Shown in pieces: positions 1 to 8,287 of a DNA stretch of 64,000 bases. Each line of letters opens with the position of its first letter. Within the stretch, counting starts at the first letter, position 1. The stretch is from JAVVHH01 sp964235765 (GTDB lineage Bacteria > Pseudomonadota > Alphaproteobacteria > Acetobacterales > Acetobacteraceae). Made by a program: the position numbers and the translations under genes. The stretch is taken from NCBI GenBank assembly GCA_964235765.1, contig CAXSDH010000009.1:1-64000 (forward strand), given 5' to 3'. Under the pieces are notes generated by a model. The model saw nothing but the letters and a program-made list of their open reading frames with translations. It had not been told where the DNA came from and searched no databases.

Positions 1-5
1 CCGTT

Positions 6-245
6 TCAGCGGCGAAGCATCGCCCCGGGAGCGCGCGGGGTGGCCACCTCGGCCACCTCGGCCACGTTGCCGCGCGGCGCCGCGGCGACGGCCACGGGAA
101 CCACCGCGCCGGTGTAGCTGGTGTGATACACCCCCGTGCCGGCCGGAACCTCCACCGCGGCGAGGTTGTTGCCCTCGGACTGGGCATAGGCAGCGGTCCC
201 GCTGAGGACGAGGACGGCGGCCAGGAACATGGAACGGACGGTCAT
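6..245 (-). CDS. Small secreted Ala/Val-rich protein, function unknown
   Basis: The product is 79 residues. Its N-terminus (about residues 1-21, MTVRSMFLAAVLVLSG then an Ala-Tyr-Ala-Gln cleavage site) is a clear Sec signal peptide, so a mature peptide of about 58 residues should be exported. The mature part is rich in Ala, Val and Pro with no cysteines and no motif I recognise. I chose the ATG at 245 because the signal peptide begins exactly there; a longer reading frame upstream lacks signal character. It lies downstream of the Crp-type regulator on the same strand with 146 bp between them, so it may have its own promoter. Existence is likely; function is unknown. Confidence 0.6.
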   Translation of the reverse strand: MTVRSMFLAAVLVLSGTAAYAQSEGNNLAAVEVPAGTGVYHTSYTGAVVPVAVAAAPRGNVAEVAEVATPRAPGAMLRR

Positions 246-391
246 GATGGATCCCCTTTTGGTCTCTGCGCTGTGGCGCCCAGACCATCTGTGCGCCGAG
301 CCGGACCATGCGCCGGCAGCAGCGCCCGCGGGGTGAAGTGGCTCACAGGCCAAAGGATGTTTCGCACGTGCCCGAAACGACTTGCGAAGGC

Positions 392-1120
392 TCAGCCAGA
401 GGCGGCCTCGTCCACGAGGTCGCGCATCGCCTCGACGGCGAGCAGGCCGATGTGCCGGGGCGAGAGCTCGAGCCAGCCCATGTCCCGCCAGGCCGCCAGC
501 TGCTTGTTGATCGTTTCCCGCGAGAGCCCGGTCATGCCGCCAAGCTCGCGCTGCGACAGCGCGAACTCGATCTGCAGCCCTTGTCCGACGGGGCGGCCAT
601 GCGCCGCTGCCAATTGGCCAAGCGCCTTGGCCAGGCGCGCCGGGCCGGGCAAGGAGGCGCTGTCCCGCACCTGCTCCGTCGCTTGGCGCAGGCGGCGGCT
701 CAGCACGCCGACGAAGGCGAACATCGCATCGGGCGAGCGCACGAGCGCCCCCCGGAACGCCTCGCCCGGCACGGACAGCACCTCGCAGTCCGAAAGAGCG
801 GTCGCGTCGGCGCCGCGCGACCAGCCGTTCACGGCCGCAAGCTCCCCGAACAGGCTGCCGGGGCCGCAGATCTCGAGCACCACCTCCCTCCCCCCGGTCT
901 CGAGCGAGGACAGCTTAATGAACCCGGTCAGCACCACCACCACGGCCCGGCCGGAATCGCCGCGCCGGAACAGCAAGTCCCGCTCCGCCGCCTTGACGAT
1001 CTGCGCCCTTTGCAGGAACGCCCGCAGCTCCGCGTCCGGCGCCGCCCCCAGGATGCGGTGCTGCTTGAGGCTGGCCAGCGCAGCCGCTTCGCGGCCCGCG
1101 ACGGGCTCGATCTTCAGCAT
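392..1120 (-). CDS. Crp/Fnr-family transcriptional regulator
   Basis: This is a 242-residue one-component regulator. Residues about 20-135 form the cyclic-nucleotide-binding-type beta barrel, with the FGELA motif of the effector pocket at 91-95. Residues about 188-207 form the helix-turn-helix (LSQRELGGMTGLSRETINK), typical of Crp. The N-terminal cysteine set of Fnr is absent (only C85 and C112 are present), which argues against an oxygen-sensing Fe-S form. Length is normal for the family. It follows the Rieske oxygenase gene on the same strand by 65 bp and may be co-transcribed with it, so control of that oxygenase or the neighbouring importer is plausible but inferred. The effector is unknown. 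Confidence 0.9.
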   Translation of the reverse strand: MLKIEPVAGREAAALASLKQHRILGAAPDAELRAFLQRAQIVKAAERDLLFRRGDSGRAVVVVLTGFIKLSSLETGGREVVLEICGPGSLFGELAAVNGWSRGADATALSDCEVLSVPGEAFRGALVRSPDAMFAFVGVLSRRLRQATEQVRDSASLPGPARLAKALGQLAAAHGRPVGQGLQIEFALSQRELGGMTGLSRETINKQLAAWRDMGWLELSPRHIGLLAVEAMRDLVDEAASG

Positions 1121-1185
1121 CCCAGCTCTCGGCTACAGCCCGGCATCGGCCAGCAGCCGGATGCGGGTCAGCGCCTCGATGGCCG

Positions 1186-2409
1186 TCACGCAGCCACCCG
1201 GGCGAGCCGAGGCGCGCCCAGGTGCCGCCCCAGCTGCTCGCAATACCATTCGACGAACTTGATCACCCCCGCCTCCAGCGCCGGCGAATAAGGCCCGGGC
1301 GTATAGCCCACGGAACTCACCCCCAACTGGTTGCGCGCCACCAGGGCGCCGTCCTCGGCATTGGTCACGGTCCAGACCCGGATGAGGTTCTGCAGGTCGT
1401 AATGCTCGCCCTCCCTTGCCTCCCGGTCCACCAGCCAGGTCGTGCTGACCAGGGTGCGCCGCGGGTCGAGCGGCATCATCCGCACCATCACCGCATAGTC
1501 GCCCAGCGCATGGTTGAACACCGTCGGGTAATGCACCCAGCGCAACGACCCGATATCGCCATGCGGCACGCGCCCCAGCAGGCGGGACACGGCGGGCTTG
1601 CCGTCCATGGTGATCGAGGTCGCGCCGTGGGTGAACGGCAGGCGAGAGGCGCGGTATTCCGGACCCTCGGCGATGGCGCAGGGCAGGCCCTCGGCCTCGC
1701 GCTGCTCGGTATAGGCGCGCACCGCCGCTGCCGCCGCCGGGTCGGACCAGTCATAGATGTCGAGGAAGGTGCGCATCAGGTCCCGATGCTCGGTCGCGCA
1801 ATGGTAGCACTCGCGGGAGTTCTCCATCATCAGCTTCCAATTGCCTTCCACGACCATCTCGTCGCGGTGCGCCACCCGGGCGCGGTCGAGCTGGTGCGGC
1901 GCCAGCATGGGCTCGACCGCCGCCGCATAGGCCGTGAAGTCCGGCGGCTCCGCGGCCAGGCAGATATAGATCGTGCCCGCCAGGGTGCGGACGTGCACCG
2001 GAAGCAGCGAGTGCTGCGCGCGGTCGAAATCCTCCGGCATCCAGGAGGCGTAGGCCAGCGTGCCGTCGAGCCGGTAGGTCCAGCGGTGATACGGGCACAC
2101 AAGGGACTTCGCCTGGCCCCGCTCGGCGTCGCAGATGCGGAAGCCGCGATGCCGGCAGGTGTTGTAGAACCCGCGCAGCTCGCCGTCCCGCCCGCGCACC
2201 ACGACCACCGAGGTCGGGCCCACTGCCACGGTCAGGTACTGGCCGGGCTGCTCCACCTCGCTGGTGCAGCCGGCGAACAGCCACTGCTTTTGGAAGATCG
2301 CTTCCATGTCGAGCGCGAAAATCTCGGGCTCTCCGTAGAAACGGCCGGGCAAGGAGTGGTTGCGGGGCCGGGTCTGCAGCATCTGGACGACATCGGGATG
2401 GTTGGGCAT
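1186..2409 (-). CDS. Rieske non-haem iron oxygenase, alpha subunit
   Basis: The 407-residue protein is the terminal oxygenase of a ring-hydroxylating or quaternary-amine demethylating system. The Rieske [2Fe-2S] ligands are C85-x-H87 and C105-x2-H108 (CRHRG, CPYHRW). The mononuclear iron site starts at ENSRECYHCATEH (H203, H208). The ECYHC form resembles the glycine-betaine/stachydrine/carnitine monooxygenase branch more than classical aromatic dioxygenases, so an N-methylated amine substrate is a reasonable inference. The ATG at 2409 gives the normal N-terminus; an upstream start at 2499 would add 30 non-homologous residues. No reductase or ferredoxin gene is adjacent. It is divergent from the peptide-type ABC operon starting at 2499, which may supply its substrate. 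Confidence 0.88.
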   Translation of the reverse strand: MPNHPDVVQMLQTRPRNHSLPGRFYGEPEIFALDMEAIFQKQWLFAGCTSEVEQPGQYLTVAVGPTSVVVVRGRDGELRGFYNTCRHRGFRICDAERGQAKSLVCPYHRWTYRLDGTLAYASWMPEDFDRAQHSLLPVHVRTLAGTIYICLAAEPPDFTAYAAAVEPMLAPHQLDRARVAHRDEMVVEGNWKLMMENSRECYHCATEHRDLMRTFLDIYDWSDPAAAAAVRAYTEQREAEGLPCAIAEGPEYRASRLPFTHGATSITMDGKPAVSRLLGRVPHGDIGSLRWVHYPTVFNHALGDYAVMVRMMPLDPRRTLVSTTWLVDREAREGEHYDLQNLIRVWTVTNAEDGALVARNQLGVSSVGYTPGPYSPALEAGVIKFVEWYCEQLGRHLGAPRLARVAA

Positions 2410-2498
2410 GGCGCGTTCCTCCAACCCGGCGAGCCTACTCCACCGCCCATCGCAAAGAAATGTCGCCTTCGCAGCGGGGCGCGATAGAGTGGCCGGCA

Positions 2499-3437
2499 AT
2501 GGTCCGCTTCCTGCTCAAGCATCTGCTGTTCCTGTGCATCACGCTGGCGGCGGTCTCGTTCCTCGTCTTCGTGATGACGGAGTTCAGCCCCGGCGACGTC
2601 GCGCGCAAGATGCTGGGCGCCTACGCGACGCCCGAGCAGGTGGCGATCCTGTCCAAGGAGATGGGCCTCGAACGCCCGGTGCTGGAGCGCTACCTGGAAT
2701 ACGTCGGCAAGCTGTTCCAGGGCGACCTCGGCTTCTCCACCCGCTACAAGGTCCCGGTCAGCGCCATCGTGTTCGACCGCATGGCCAACACCGGCCTGCT
2801 GGCCGCCATTGCTTTCGCCTTCATCGTCCCGCTGTCGATGCTGCTCGGCATCGCGGCCGGCATGCGGGAAAGCTCGCCGCTGGACCGGGCGGTGATGATG
2901 TTCAGCACCGTCACCGCCTCCATCCCCGAGTTCGCCATGGGCGTTTTCCTGGCCAGCGTGTTCGTGGTCGGCCTCGGCTGGCTGCCCGGCGCCGCCACCC
3001 TCACCCATGGCGGCCAGTGGAGCATTGCCCAGCAACTCGTGTTGCCCGTCGCCACCATCGTGCTGTTCGACCTGGGATACCTCGTCAGCATGATCCGCGC
3101 CTCGATGGTCGAGGTGATGCAGCGGCCCTATATCCGCACCGCGGCGCTGAAGGGCATGCCGTTCCGCCAGGTCATCCTCGGCCACGCGCTGCGCAACGCC
3201 ATGATCAACCCGGTCACGGTCATGCTGCTGCAGATCAACTACCTGATCACCGGCGTGGTCGTGGTCGAGACGGTGTTCGCCTACCCCGGCTTCGGCCGCA
3301 TGATGCTGGAGGCGGCGCTGTACAAGGACATCGCCCTGATCGAGGTGGGCGCCTTGGTGGCGGTGTTCGTGGCCGTGCTAACCCAGGTGCTGGGAGACCT
3401 CGCCTACCTGACGCTCGACCCGCGGATACGCGCCTGA
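2499..3437 (+). CDS. Dipeptide/oligopeptide-type ABC transporter permease (DppB-like)
   Basis: This is a 312-residue inner-membrane permease with about six transmembrane helices. It begins with the usual DppB/OppB N-terminus (MVRFLLKHLLFLCITL) and carries the cytoplasmic EAA loop (RTAALKGMPFRQVILGHALRN) that docks the ATPase. An in-frame ATG at 2460 would add 13 residues but is poorly supported by family length. Its TGA overlaps the ATG of the second permease by one base, so the two are translationally coupled. Together with the next two genes and the binding protein at 6478-8142 it forms a full importer of the peptide/nickel/opine family; the substrate cannot be read from sequence. Confidence 0.93.
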   Translation: MVRFLLKHLLFLCITLAAVSFLVFVMTEFSPGDVARKMLGAYATPEQVAILSKEMGLERPVLERYLEYVGKLFQGDLGFSTRYKVPVSAIVFDRMANTGLLAAIAFAFIVPLSMLLGIAAGMRESSPLDRAVMMFSTVTASIPEFAMGVFLASVFVVGLGWLPGAATLTHGGQWSIAQQLVLPVATIVLFDLGYLVSMIRASMVEVMQRPYIRTAALKGMPFRQVILGHALRNAMINPVTVMLLQINYLITGVVVVETVFAYPGFGRMMLEAALYKDIALIEVGALVAVFVAVLTQVLGDLAYLTLDPRIRA

Positions 3438-4327
3438 TGCCGGACCTGCACGTGGGCGCGCTGGAAGCGCCGCCCGCCCTCGCCGCCGCACCCCGACGCG
3501 AGCTGCCTGCCTGGATCGACGGTCTCGCCAGCTCGCCGCCGGCCATGGCGGGCCTCCTGCTGGTCGTGTTCTGGGCGCTCGCCGCCCTGCTCGCCCCTTG
3601 GGTCGCGCCCTATGCGCCGAACGCCTCCGACCTTTCAGCCTTGGCGCATCCCACGCCATCCGCGAAACACTGGTTCGGCACCGACCATCTGGGCCGCGAC
3701 ATCCTCTCCCGCCTGCTTTGGGGAGCGCGCACCGTGCTGGCCGTGGCGCCCGCCGCCGTGCTGGGCGCCACGGCGCTGGGCTGCATGGTCGGCCTCGTCG
3801 CCGGGTACTACCGCGGCTGGGTCGACATCGTGGTTACCCGCATCAGCGACATCGTGCTGAGCTTCCCGGTCATCATCCTGTACATGATCATCCTGGCCAT
3901 CTACGGCTCGTCCGCGCTCAATATCGTGCTGGTCATTACCGTCACCAAGGCGCCGATCATCGCCCGCATCGTGCGCGGCATCACGCTCGAGCTGCGCGGG
4001 CGCGAGTACGTGGCCGCCGCCAAAATGCGAGGCGAGCGGCCGCTCGCCATCATGCTGACCGAAATCCTGCCCAATGCGCGCGGCCCGCTGATCGTCGATG
4101 TGTGCCTGCGCATGGGCTACACCATCATCACCATCGGCGTGCTCGGCTTCCTCGGCATCGGCCTCCCGCCGCCAGATCCGGATTGGGGCGGCATGGTCAA
4201 GGACACCTACGGCATGATGTCGGTGTGGCCGCACATGGCGCTGATCCCTTGCGCCGCCATCTCGTCCCTGACCATCGGCTTCAACTTGCTGGCGGTGGGC
4301 CTGCGGGAGATCGGCTTGCGTGACTGA
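3437..4327 (+). CDS. Dipeptide/oligopeptide-type ABC transporter permease (DppC-like)
   Basis: This is a 296-residue second permease of the importer. A cytoplasmic N-terminal stretch of about 35 residues is followed by a first helix near residues 37-57. The family signature FGTDHLGRDILSRLLWGART lies after it, and the EAA loop (YVAAAKMRGERPLAIML) is in the C-terminal half. The ATG at 3437 shares its A with the stop of the preceding permease. The end overlaps the ATPase start at 4320 by 8 bp. The short spacing and overlaps show one operon of permease, permease and ATPase. Confidence 0.93.
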   Translation: MPDLHVGALEAPPALAAAPRRELPAWIDGLASSPPAMAGLLLVVFWALAALLAPWVAPYAPNASDLSALAHPTPSAKHWFGTDHLGRDILSRLLWGARTVLAVAPAAVLGATALGCMVGLVAGYYRGWVDIVVTRISDIVLSFPVIILYMIILAIYGSSALNIVLVITVTKAPIIARIVRGITLELRGREYVAAAKMRGERPLAIMLTEILPNARGPLIVDVCLRMGYTIITIGVLGFLGIGLPPPDPDWGGMVKDTYGMMSVWPHMALIPCAAISSLTIGFNLLAVGLREIGLRD

Positions 4328-6356
4328 TCCCGTCCTCGATCTGGACGGCGCGAGGGTGTCGTTCTTCCTGCGCGCGGGCGAGGCGAACGTCATCCCCGGG
4401 CTCAGTTTCGCCATCGGCCGGGGCGAGGCCTTCGGGCTGGTGGGCGAGTCTGGCTCGGGCAAATCGACTGTGGCCCTGGCGATCATGCGCTATCTCGGCC
4501 GCGCCGGGCGGCTCACGGCCGGGCGCATCCTCTTCCAGGGCCAGGACATGGCCGGGCTGGACCCCACGGCCCTGCGGCGGGTGCGCGGCCGCCGGATCGC
4601 CATGGTGTACCAGGACCCGATGAGCAGCCTGAACCCAGTGATGACCGTCGGGCGGCAGCTCATGGAAGTGCCGGTGCTGCACGAGGGCGCGGCCGCTGCC
4701 ACGGCCCGCGCCCGGGCGCTCGCCACCATGGCCGAAGTCGAGCTGCCCGACCCGGCCAGCATGTTCGACCGCTTCCCGCACCAGCTTTCCGGCGGCCAGC
4801 AACAGCGCATCGTCATCGCCATGGCGCTGATCGCCCGGCCAGCGCTGCTGATCATGGACGAACCCACCACCGGACTCGACGTGACGGTGGAAGCGGCGAT
4901 CCTCGACCTGGTGCGCGGCCTGCGCGCGCGGCTCGACACCGCCATCCTGTTCATCAGCCACAACCTCGGCACCGTCGCGCAAATCTGCGACCGCGTCGGC
5001 GTGATGTATGGCGGCGAGCTGGTCGAGGAAGGCCCGGTGCGGACCGTGTTCGGCCGCCCCGCCCATCCCTATGCGAGGGGTCTGCTCGACTGCCTGCCGA
5101 CCCTCGGCCGCGACAAGCACGGGGCGCCGTTGCGGCCCATCCCGGGCCAGGTCGGCTCGCCGCTCGCACGCCCGCCAGGCTGCGTGTTCGCGCCGCGCTG
5201 CGTCTGGGTGCAGCCCGGCCGCTGCACCGCCCTGCCCATCCCGCACTGGCCGATCGAGGCTGGGCATGAGGTGCAGTGCGTCCGCGCGGCCGAGATCCCA
5301 CCCTGGAGCCGGCCCGCCGCCGCGCGGGGCGGAGCCGCCGCCGAGCCTGCGCCCACGATGCTGGCCACCGACGCCCTGGGCAAGACCTATACGGCCCAAG
5401 GCCTGTTCGGCGCCAAAGGCCGCGGCGTCGTGGCCCTCGAAGACGTTCGCGTCCAGGCGCAGCGGGGCCGCACGCTCGCCATCGTGGGCGAAAGCGGCTG
5501 CGGGAAATCCAGCCTGGCGCGTATCCTGGCCGGGCTGCAGCCCGCCAGCACCGGGCGGGCCGAGCTGGACGGCATCGAAATCGGCAGCTTGGCCATCGAA
5601 CGCCGCGCCCCAGCCCTGCGCCGCCGCATGCAGATGGTGTTCCAGAACCCGGACTCGACCCTCAACCCCAGCCACAGCGTCGGCTACGCCATCGCCCGCA
5701 CGCTCCGCCGCCTGAAAGGCGTGTCGGCCGCCGAGGCCCGCCGCCAGGTCGGCCCCTTGCTGGAGGCGGTGGAACTGCCGGCCGAATTCGCCCGGCGCCG
5801 GCCGCACCAGCTCTCGGGCGGGCAGAAGCAGCGCGTCGCGATCGCCCGGGCGCTGGCCGGCGACGCCGAAATCCTGCTTGCCGACGAGCCCGTATCGGCG
5901 CTCGACGTATCGGTGCAGGCCGCAGTGATCAACCTGCTGTCGCGCCTTCAGGCGACACGGGGCGCGACGCTGGTGTTCATCTCGCATGATCTGGCGGTGG
6001 TCCGGCACCTGGCTGACAGCGTGGCCGTCATGTATCTCGGCCGCGTCGTCGAAGCCGGCCCCGCGGCCCGGGTCTTTGCCGCCCCGTGGCACCCCTACAC
6101 CGAAGCCCTGCTCTCGGCCGCCCCCGAACCCGACCCGGACGCCCACGGCCGTCGCATCGTGCTCAAGGGCGCGATGCCAAGCGCGATAAATCGGCCGAAG
6201 GGCTGCGTGTTCAGCACCCGCTGCCCCCGCCATCTCGGCCCCGTTTGCGACGAGGAGCCGCCGCCGGAGCAAGACCTCGATGGTCTGAGGGTGCTGTGCC
6301 ACATTCCAGGCGCGACGCTGCTCCAGGCACAACGCGCCTCGCGGGAGAACGCCTAG
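4320..6356 (+). CDS. Fused double ATP-binding protein of a dipeptide-type ABC importer (DppD-DppF fusion)
   Basis: This single 678-residue chain carries two complete ABC ATPase domains. The first has Walker A GESGSGKST (43-51), signature LSGGQ (156-160) and Walker B LLIMDEP (176-182). The second has Walker A GESGCGKSS (390-398), signature LSGGQ (498-502) and Walker B ILLADEP (518-524). Each half ends in the Cys-containing oligopeptide-transporter C-terminal extension (PPGCVFAPRC near 290, PKGCVFSTRC near 625). In most importers these halves are separate DppD and DppF proteins. All catalytic motifs look intact in both halves. It overlaps the permease gene by 8 bp; the binding-protein gene is convergent downstream. 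Confidence 0.93.
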   Translation: MTDPVLDLDGARVSFFLRAGEANVIPGLSFAIGRGEAFGLVGESGSGKSTVALAIMRYLGRAGRLTAGRILFQGQDMAGLDPTALRRVRGRRIAMVYQDPMSSLNPVMTVGRQLMEVPVLHEGAAAATARARALATMAEVELPDPASMFDRFPHQLSGGQQQRIVIAMALIARPALLIMDEPTTGLDVTVEAAILDLVRGLRARLDTAILFISHNLGTVAQICDRVGVMYGGELVEEGPVRTVFGRPAHPYARGLLDCLPTLGRDKHGAPLRPIPGQVGSPLARPPGCVFAPRCVWVQPGRCTALPIPHWPIEAGHEVQCVRAAEIPPWSRPAAARGGAAAEPAPTMLATDALGKTYTAQGLFGAKGRGVVALEDVRVQAQRGRTLAIVGESGCGKSSLARILAGLQPASTGRAELDGIEIGSLAIERRAPALRRRMQMVFQNPDSTLNPSHSVGYAIARTLRRLKGVSAAEARRQVGPLLEAVELPAEFARRRPHQLSGGQKQRVAIARALAGDAEILLADEPVSALDVSVQAAVINLLSRLQATRGATLVFISHDLAVVRHLADSVAVMYLGRVVEAGPAARVFAAPWHPYTEALLSAAPEPDPDAHGRRIVLKGAMPSAINRPKGCVFSTRCPRHLGPVCDEEPPPEQDLDGLRVLCHIPGATLLQAQRASRENA

Positions 6357-6416
6357 ACCAACGTCGCCCTGACTGGAATCGCACTGGCGATGCCAGTCAT
6401 GCGACAAGGTTGGTCT
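6355..6416. terminator. Long nested inverted repeat between convergent genes, probable bidirectional terminator
   Basis: The paired arms, outside to inside, are AGACCAAC (6355-6362) with GTTGGTCT (6409-6416), GTCGC (6363-6367) with GCGAC (6401-6405), GACTGG (6371-6376) with CCAGTC (6393-6398), and ATCGC (6378-6382) with GCGAT (6387-6391), closing on a 4-base loop. That is 24 paired bases with short bulges. It begins inside the TAG stop of the ABC ATPase and sits between two convergent genes. There is no T-tract, so intrinsic termination is not certain. A further copy of the outer arm (AGACCAA) occurs near 6430, allowing an alternative fold. Confidence 0.6.
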
Positions 6417-6477
6417 GCAGACAAAGGCTAGACCAAAGGCCGGGGCGTGAGCCCTGGCGAACGGAACGCGCCCCAGC

Positions 6478-8142
6478 TCAGTTGGCCACCGCCAGGTTCT
6501 GCGCGTCGAGATAGCCCGTCGGGTGCATCTTGAAGCCCCGCACCTTCTTGTCCATGAAGGTCATCGTCGCCCGCCAGACCGGCTGCACGATGGGGCCGTC
6601 GTCGATCATGATCGCCTCCAGCTTCGCCATGACCGCCCGGCGCTGCTCCACGTCCAGCAGCCCTTCGGCCTCCGCCAGCAAGCGATCGAACTCAGGATTG
6701 GAGTAGCCGGATTCGTTCCAGGAGCCGCCGGTGCGGTACGCCAGACTGTAGGTCATCACGCCGAGCGGCCGGTGCGCCCAGGTGGTGAAGCCGAACGGCA
6801 CCTTGGTCCAGACCTCCCAGTATTGGGTCGAGGGCAGCACGTTGATCTTGACGCGGATGCCGGCGTCCTTCCACTGCTCGACCATCGCCTGCACCGCCAC
6901 CAGTTCCCACGCGGCGGAGTCGGACGACCGTGCGGCGATCTCGACATCGATGCCGCCGGGATAGCCGGCTTCGGCCAGCAAGGCCTTCGCCTTCGCCACG
7001 TCCCGCCCAGCAACAGCCACCTTGGCGTACTCCGGATGCACCGGGCTGATATGGTGGTGCTCTCCGGGCTGGCCGTAGCCGCGCTGCGAAATCTGCACGA
7101 TGACGGCCGGATCAATCGCGAGCCGCATCGCCTGGCGCACCCGCTTGTCGTCGAACGGCTTGACCGGGCGCATGCGGGCCGTGGCGGTGTACGCCGTCGT
7201 CACTTGATAGAGCTGCAGATGCGGCAACTGCTTCAGCGCATCGACCTGCGTCACGTCGGTCAAGTAGATACCGTCGACCTGTTTCGAGGCCAAGGCCCCG
7301 ATCGCCGCCGCCGGGTCGTCCCCGAGATCGATGAACTCCAATTGGTCCAGGGGGGGCGCGCCGCCCCAGTATGCCTTGTTCGGCCTGAACATCTGGCGGC
7401 GGCTGACCTCGTTCTCCGTGAGGATAAACGGGCCGGTGCCGTTCGAGCCCACCTTGAACACGCCCTTGTCCGCCGGGTCGAGGATCAGGAACGGGTAGTG
7501 GTACAGCTGCTCCGGCACCGCCAGGTTCGCCACCTTGCCGTTCAGCCGGACCGTGTAGTCGTCCACCTTCTCGATCGCATTCGCGGCCCAGAGGCGAGAC
7601 GACTTCTTGCGCGCGCCCTTCGCATCCACCTCATCGGTCTCGAAATCCTCCATGAAGAACGGCTTCATGAGGCCCAGCACCGAGGAGCCCGTCCTGGGGT
7701 CCATGACCCGCGTTATGTTCCAAACAACGTCATCGGCGTTGAAGCCGCGGCCGTTATGCCATTTCACGTCGCGCCGAAGGTGCAGGGTCCAGGTCTTCAG
7801 GTCTTCGGACGCGTCCCATTTCTCGATCAGGGAGGGGCGGGTCACGTTGTCCGCGCCGGTCACCGCAAGGTAATCGAAGTGCTGCCGCCCGGAGTTCGAA
7901 GACTCGACCCAGCTATAGGTGTGCGGGTTCGACAAATCCTGGCAGCGCATGCCGAGCTTCAGCGTGCCACCCCGGGGCAGCGCCGCTTGCGCCTGGGCGG
8001 GCTGCGTGCCCGTCATCGCATAGGCCGCGGTCGCCGAGAGGCCAAGCAAGGTCGCGCTGCGGAGGAATTCGCGGCGGTCGATGCGCGCCTCGGCAAGCTG
8101 CTGCTTCAGCACGGGAATGTAAGGATGGCCGTCGTCTGACAT
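6478..8142 (-). CDS. ABC transporter substrate-binding protein, family 5 (peptide/nickel/opine type)
   Basis: This is a 554-residue periplasmic binding protein of the DppA/OppA class. A twin-arginine leader (RREFLRSATLLGLSATAAYA, around residues 23-42) indicates Tat export. The mature protein has the class features: an early segment describing placement of the ligand (TWTLHLRRDVKWHNGRGF) and the usual length above 500. It is on the strand opposite to its presumed partners (permeases and ATPase, 2499-6356) and convergent with them, so it must have its own promoter near 8143-8287. No other solute-binding gene lies nearby, which makes it the natural partner. The ligand is unknown. Confidence 0.92.
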   Translation of the reverse strand: MSDDGHPYIPVLKQQLAEARIDRREFLRSATLLGLSATAAYAMTGTQPAQAQAALPRGGTLKLGMRCQDLSNPHTYSWVESSNSGRQHFDYLAVTGADNVTRPSLIEKWDASEDLKTWTLHLRRDVKWHNGRGFNADDVVWNITRVMDPRTGSSVLGLMKPFFMEDFETDEVDAKGARKKSSRLWAANAIEKVDDYTVRLNGKVANLAVPEQLYHYPFLILDPADKGVFKVGSNGTGPFILTENEVSRRQMFRPNKAYWGGAPPLDQLEFIDLGDDPAAAIGALASKQVDGIYLTDVTQVDALKQLPHLQLYQVTTAYTATARMRPVKPFDDKRVRQAMRLAIDPAVIVQISQRGYGQPGEHHHISPVHPEYAKVAVAGRDVAKAKALLAEAGYPGGIDVEIAARSSDSAAWELVAVQAMVEQWKDAGIRVKINVLPSTQYWEVWTKVPFGFTTWAHRPLGVMTYSLAYRTGGSWNESGYSNPEFDRLLAEAEGLLDVEQRRAVMAKLEAIMIDDGPIVQPVWRATMTFMDKKVRGFKMHPTGYLDAQNLAVAN

Positions 8143-8287
8143 GGGGCTTTCTCCGTGGCCGCGCGGCCACGTCGGCGGCCCATGCGTCCAGCCATTGCGT
8201 TGGCGCAGCTTCGCCGCCCCGCCCCTCCCCTGTCAAGGAAACGCTGGCGCCAACTCTAGCCTTTCTTGCGGAGGGGCGCGCCGATCG

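Noticed and set aside
4281..6407. An open frame of about 700 codons antisense to the fused ABC ATPase
   Set aside because: The opposite strand has all ABC motifs; this frame has none and is His/Gly/Arg-rich.
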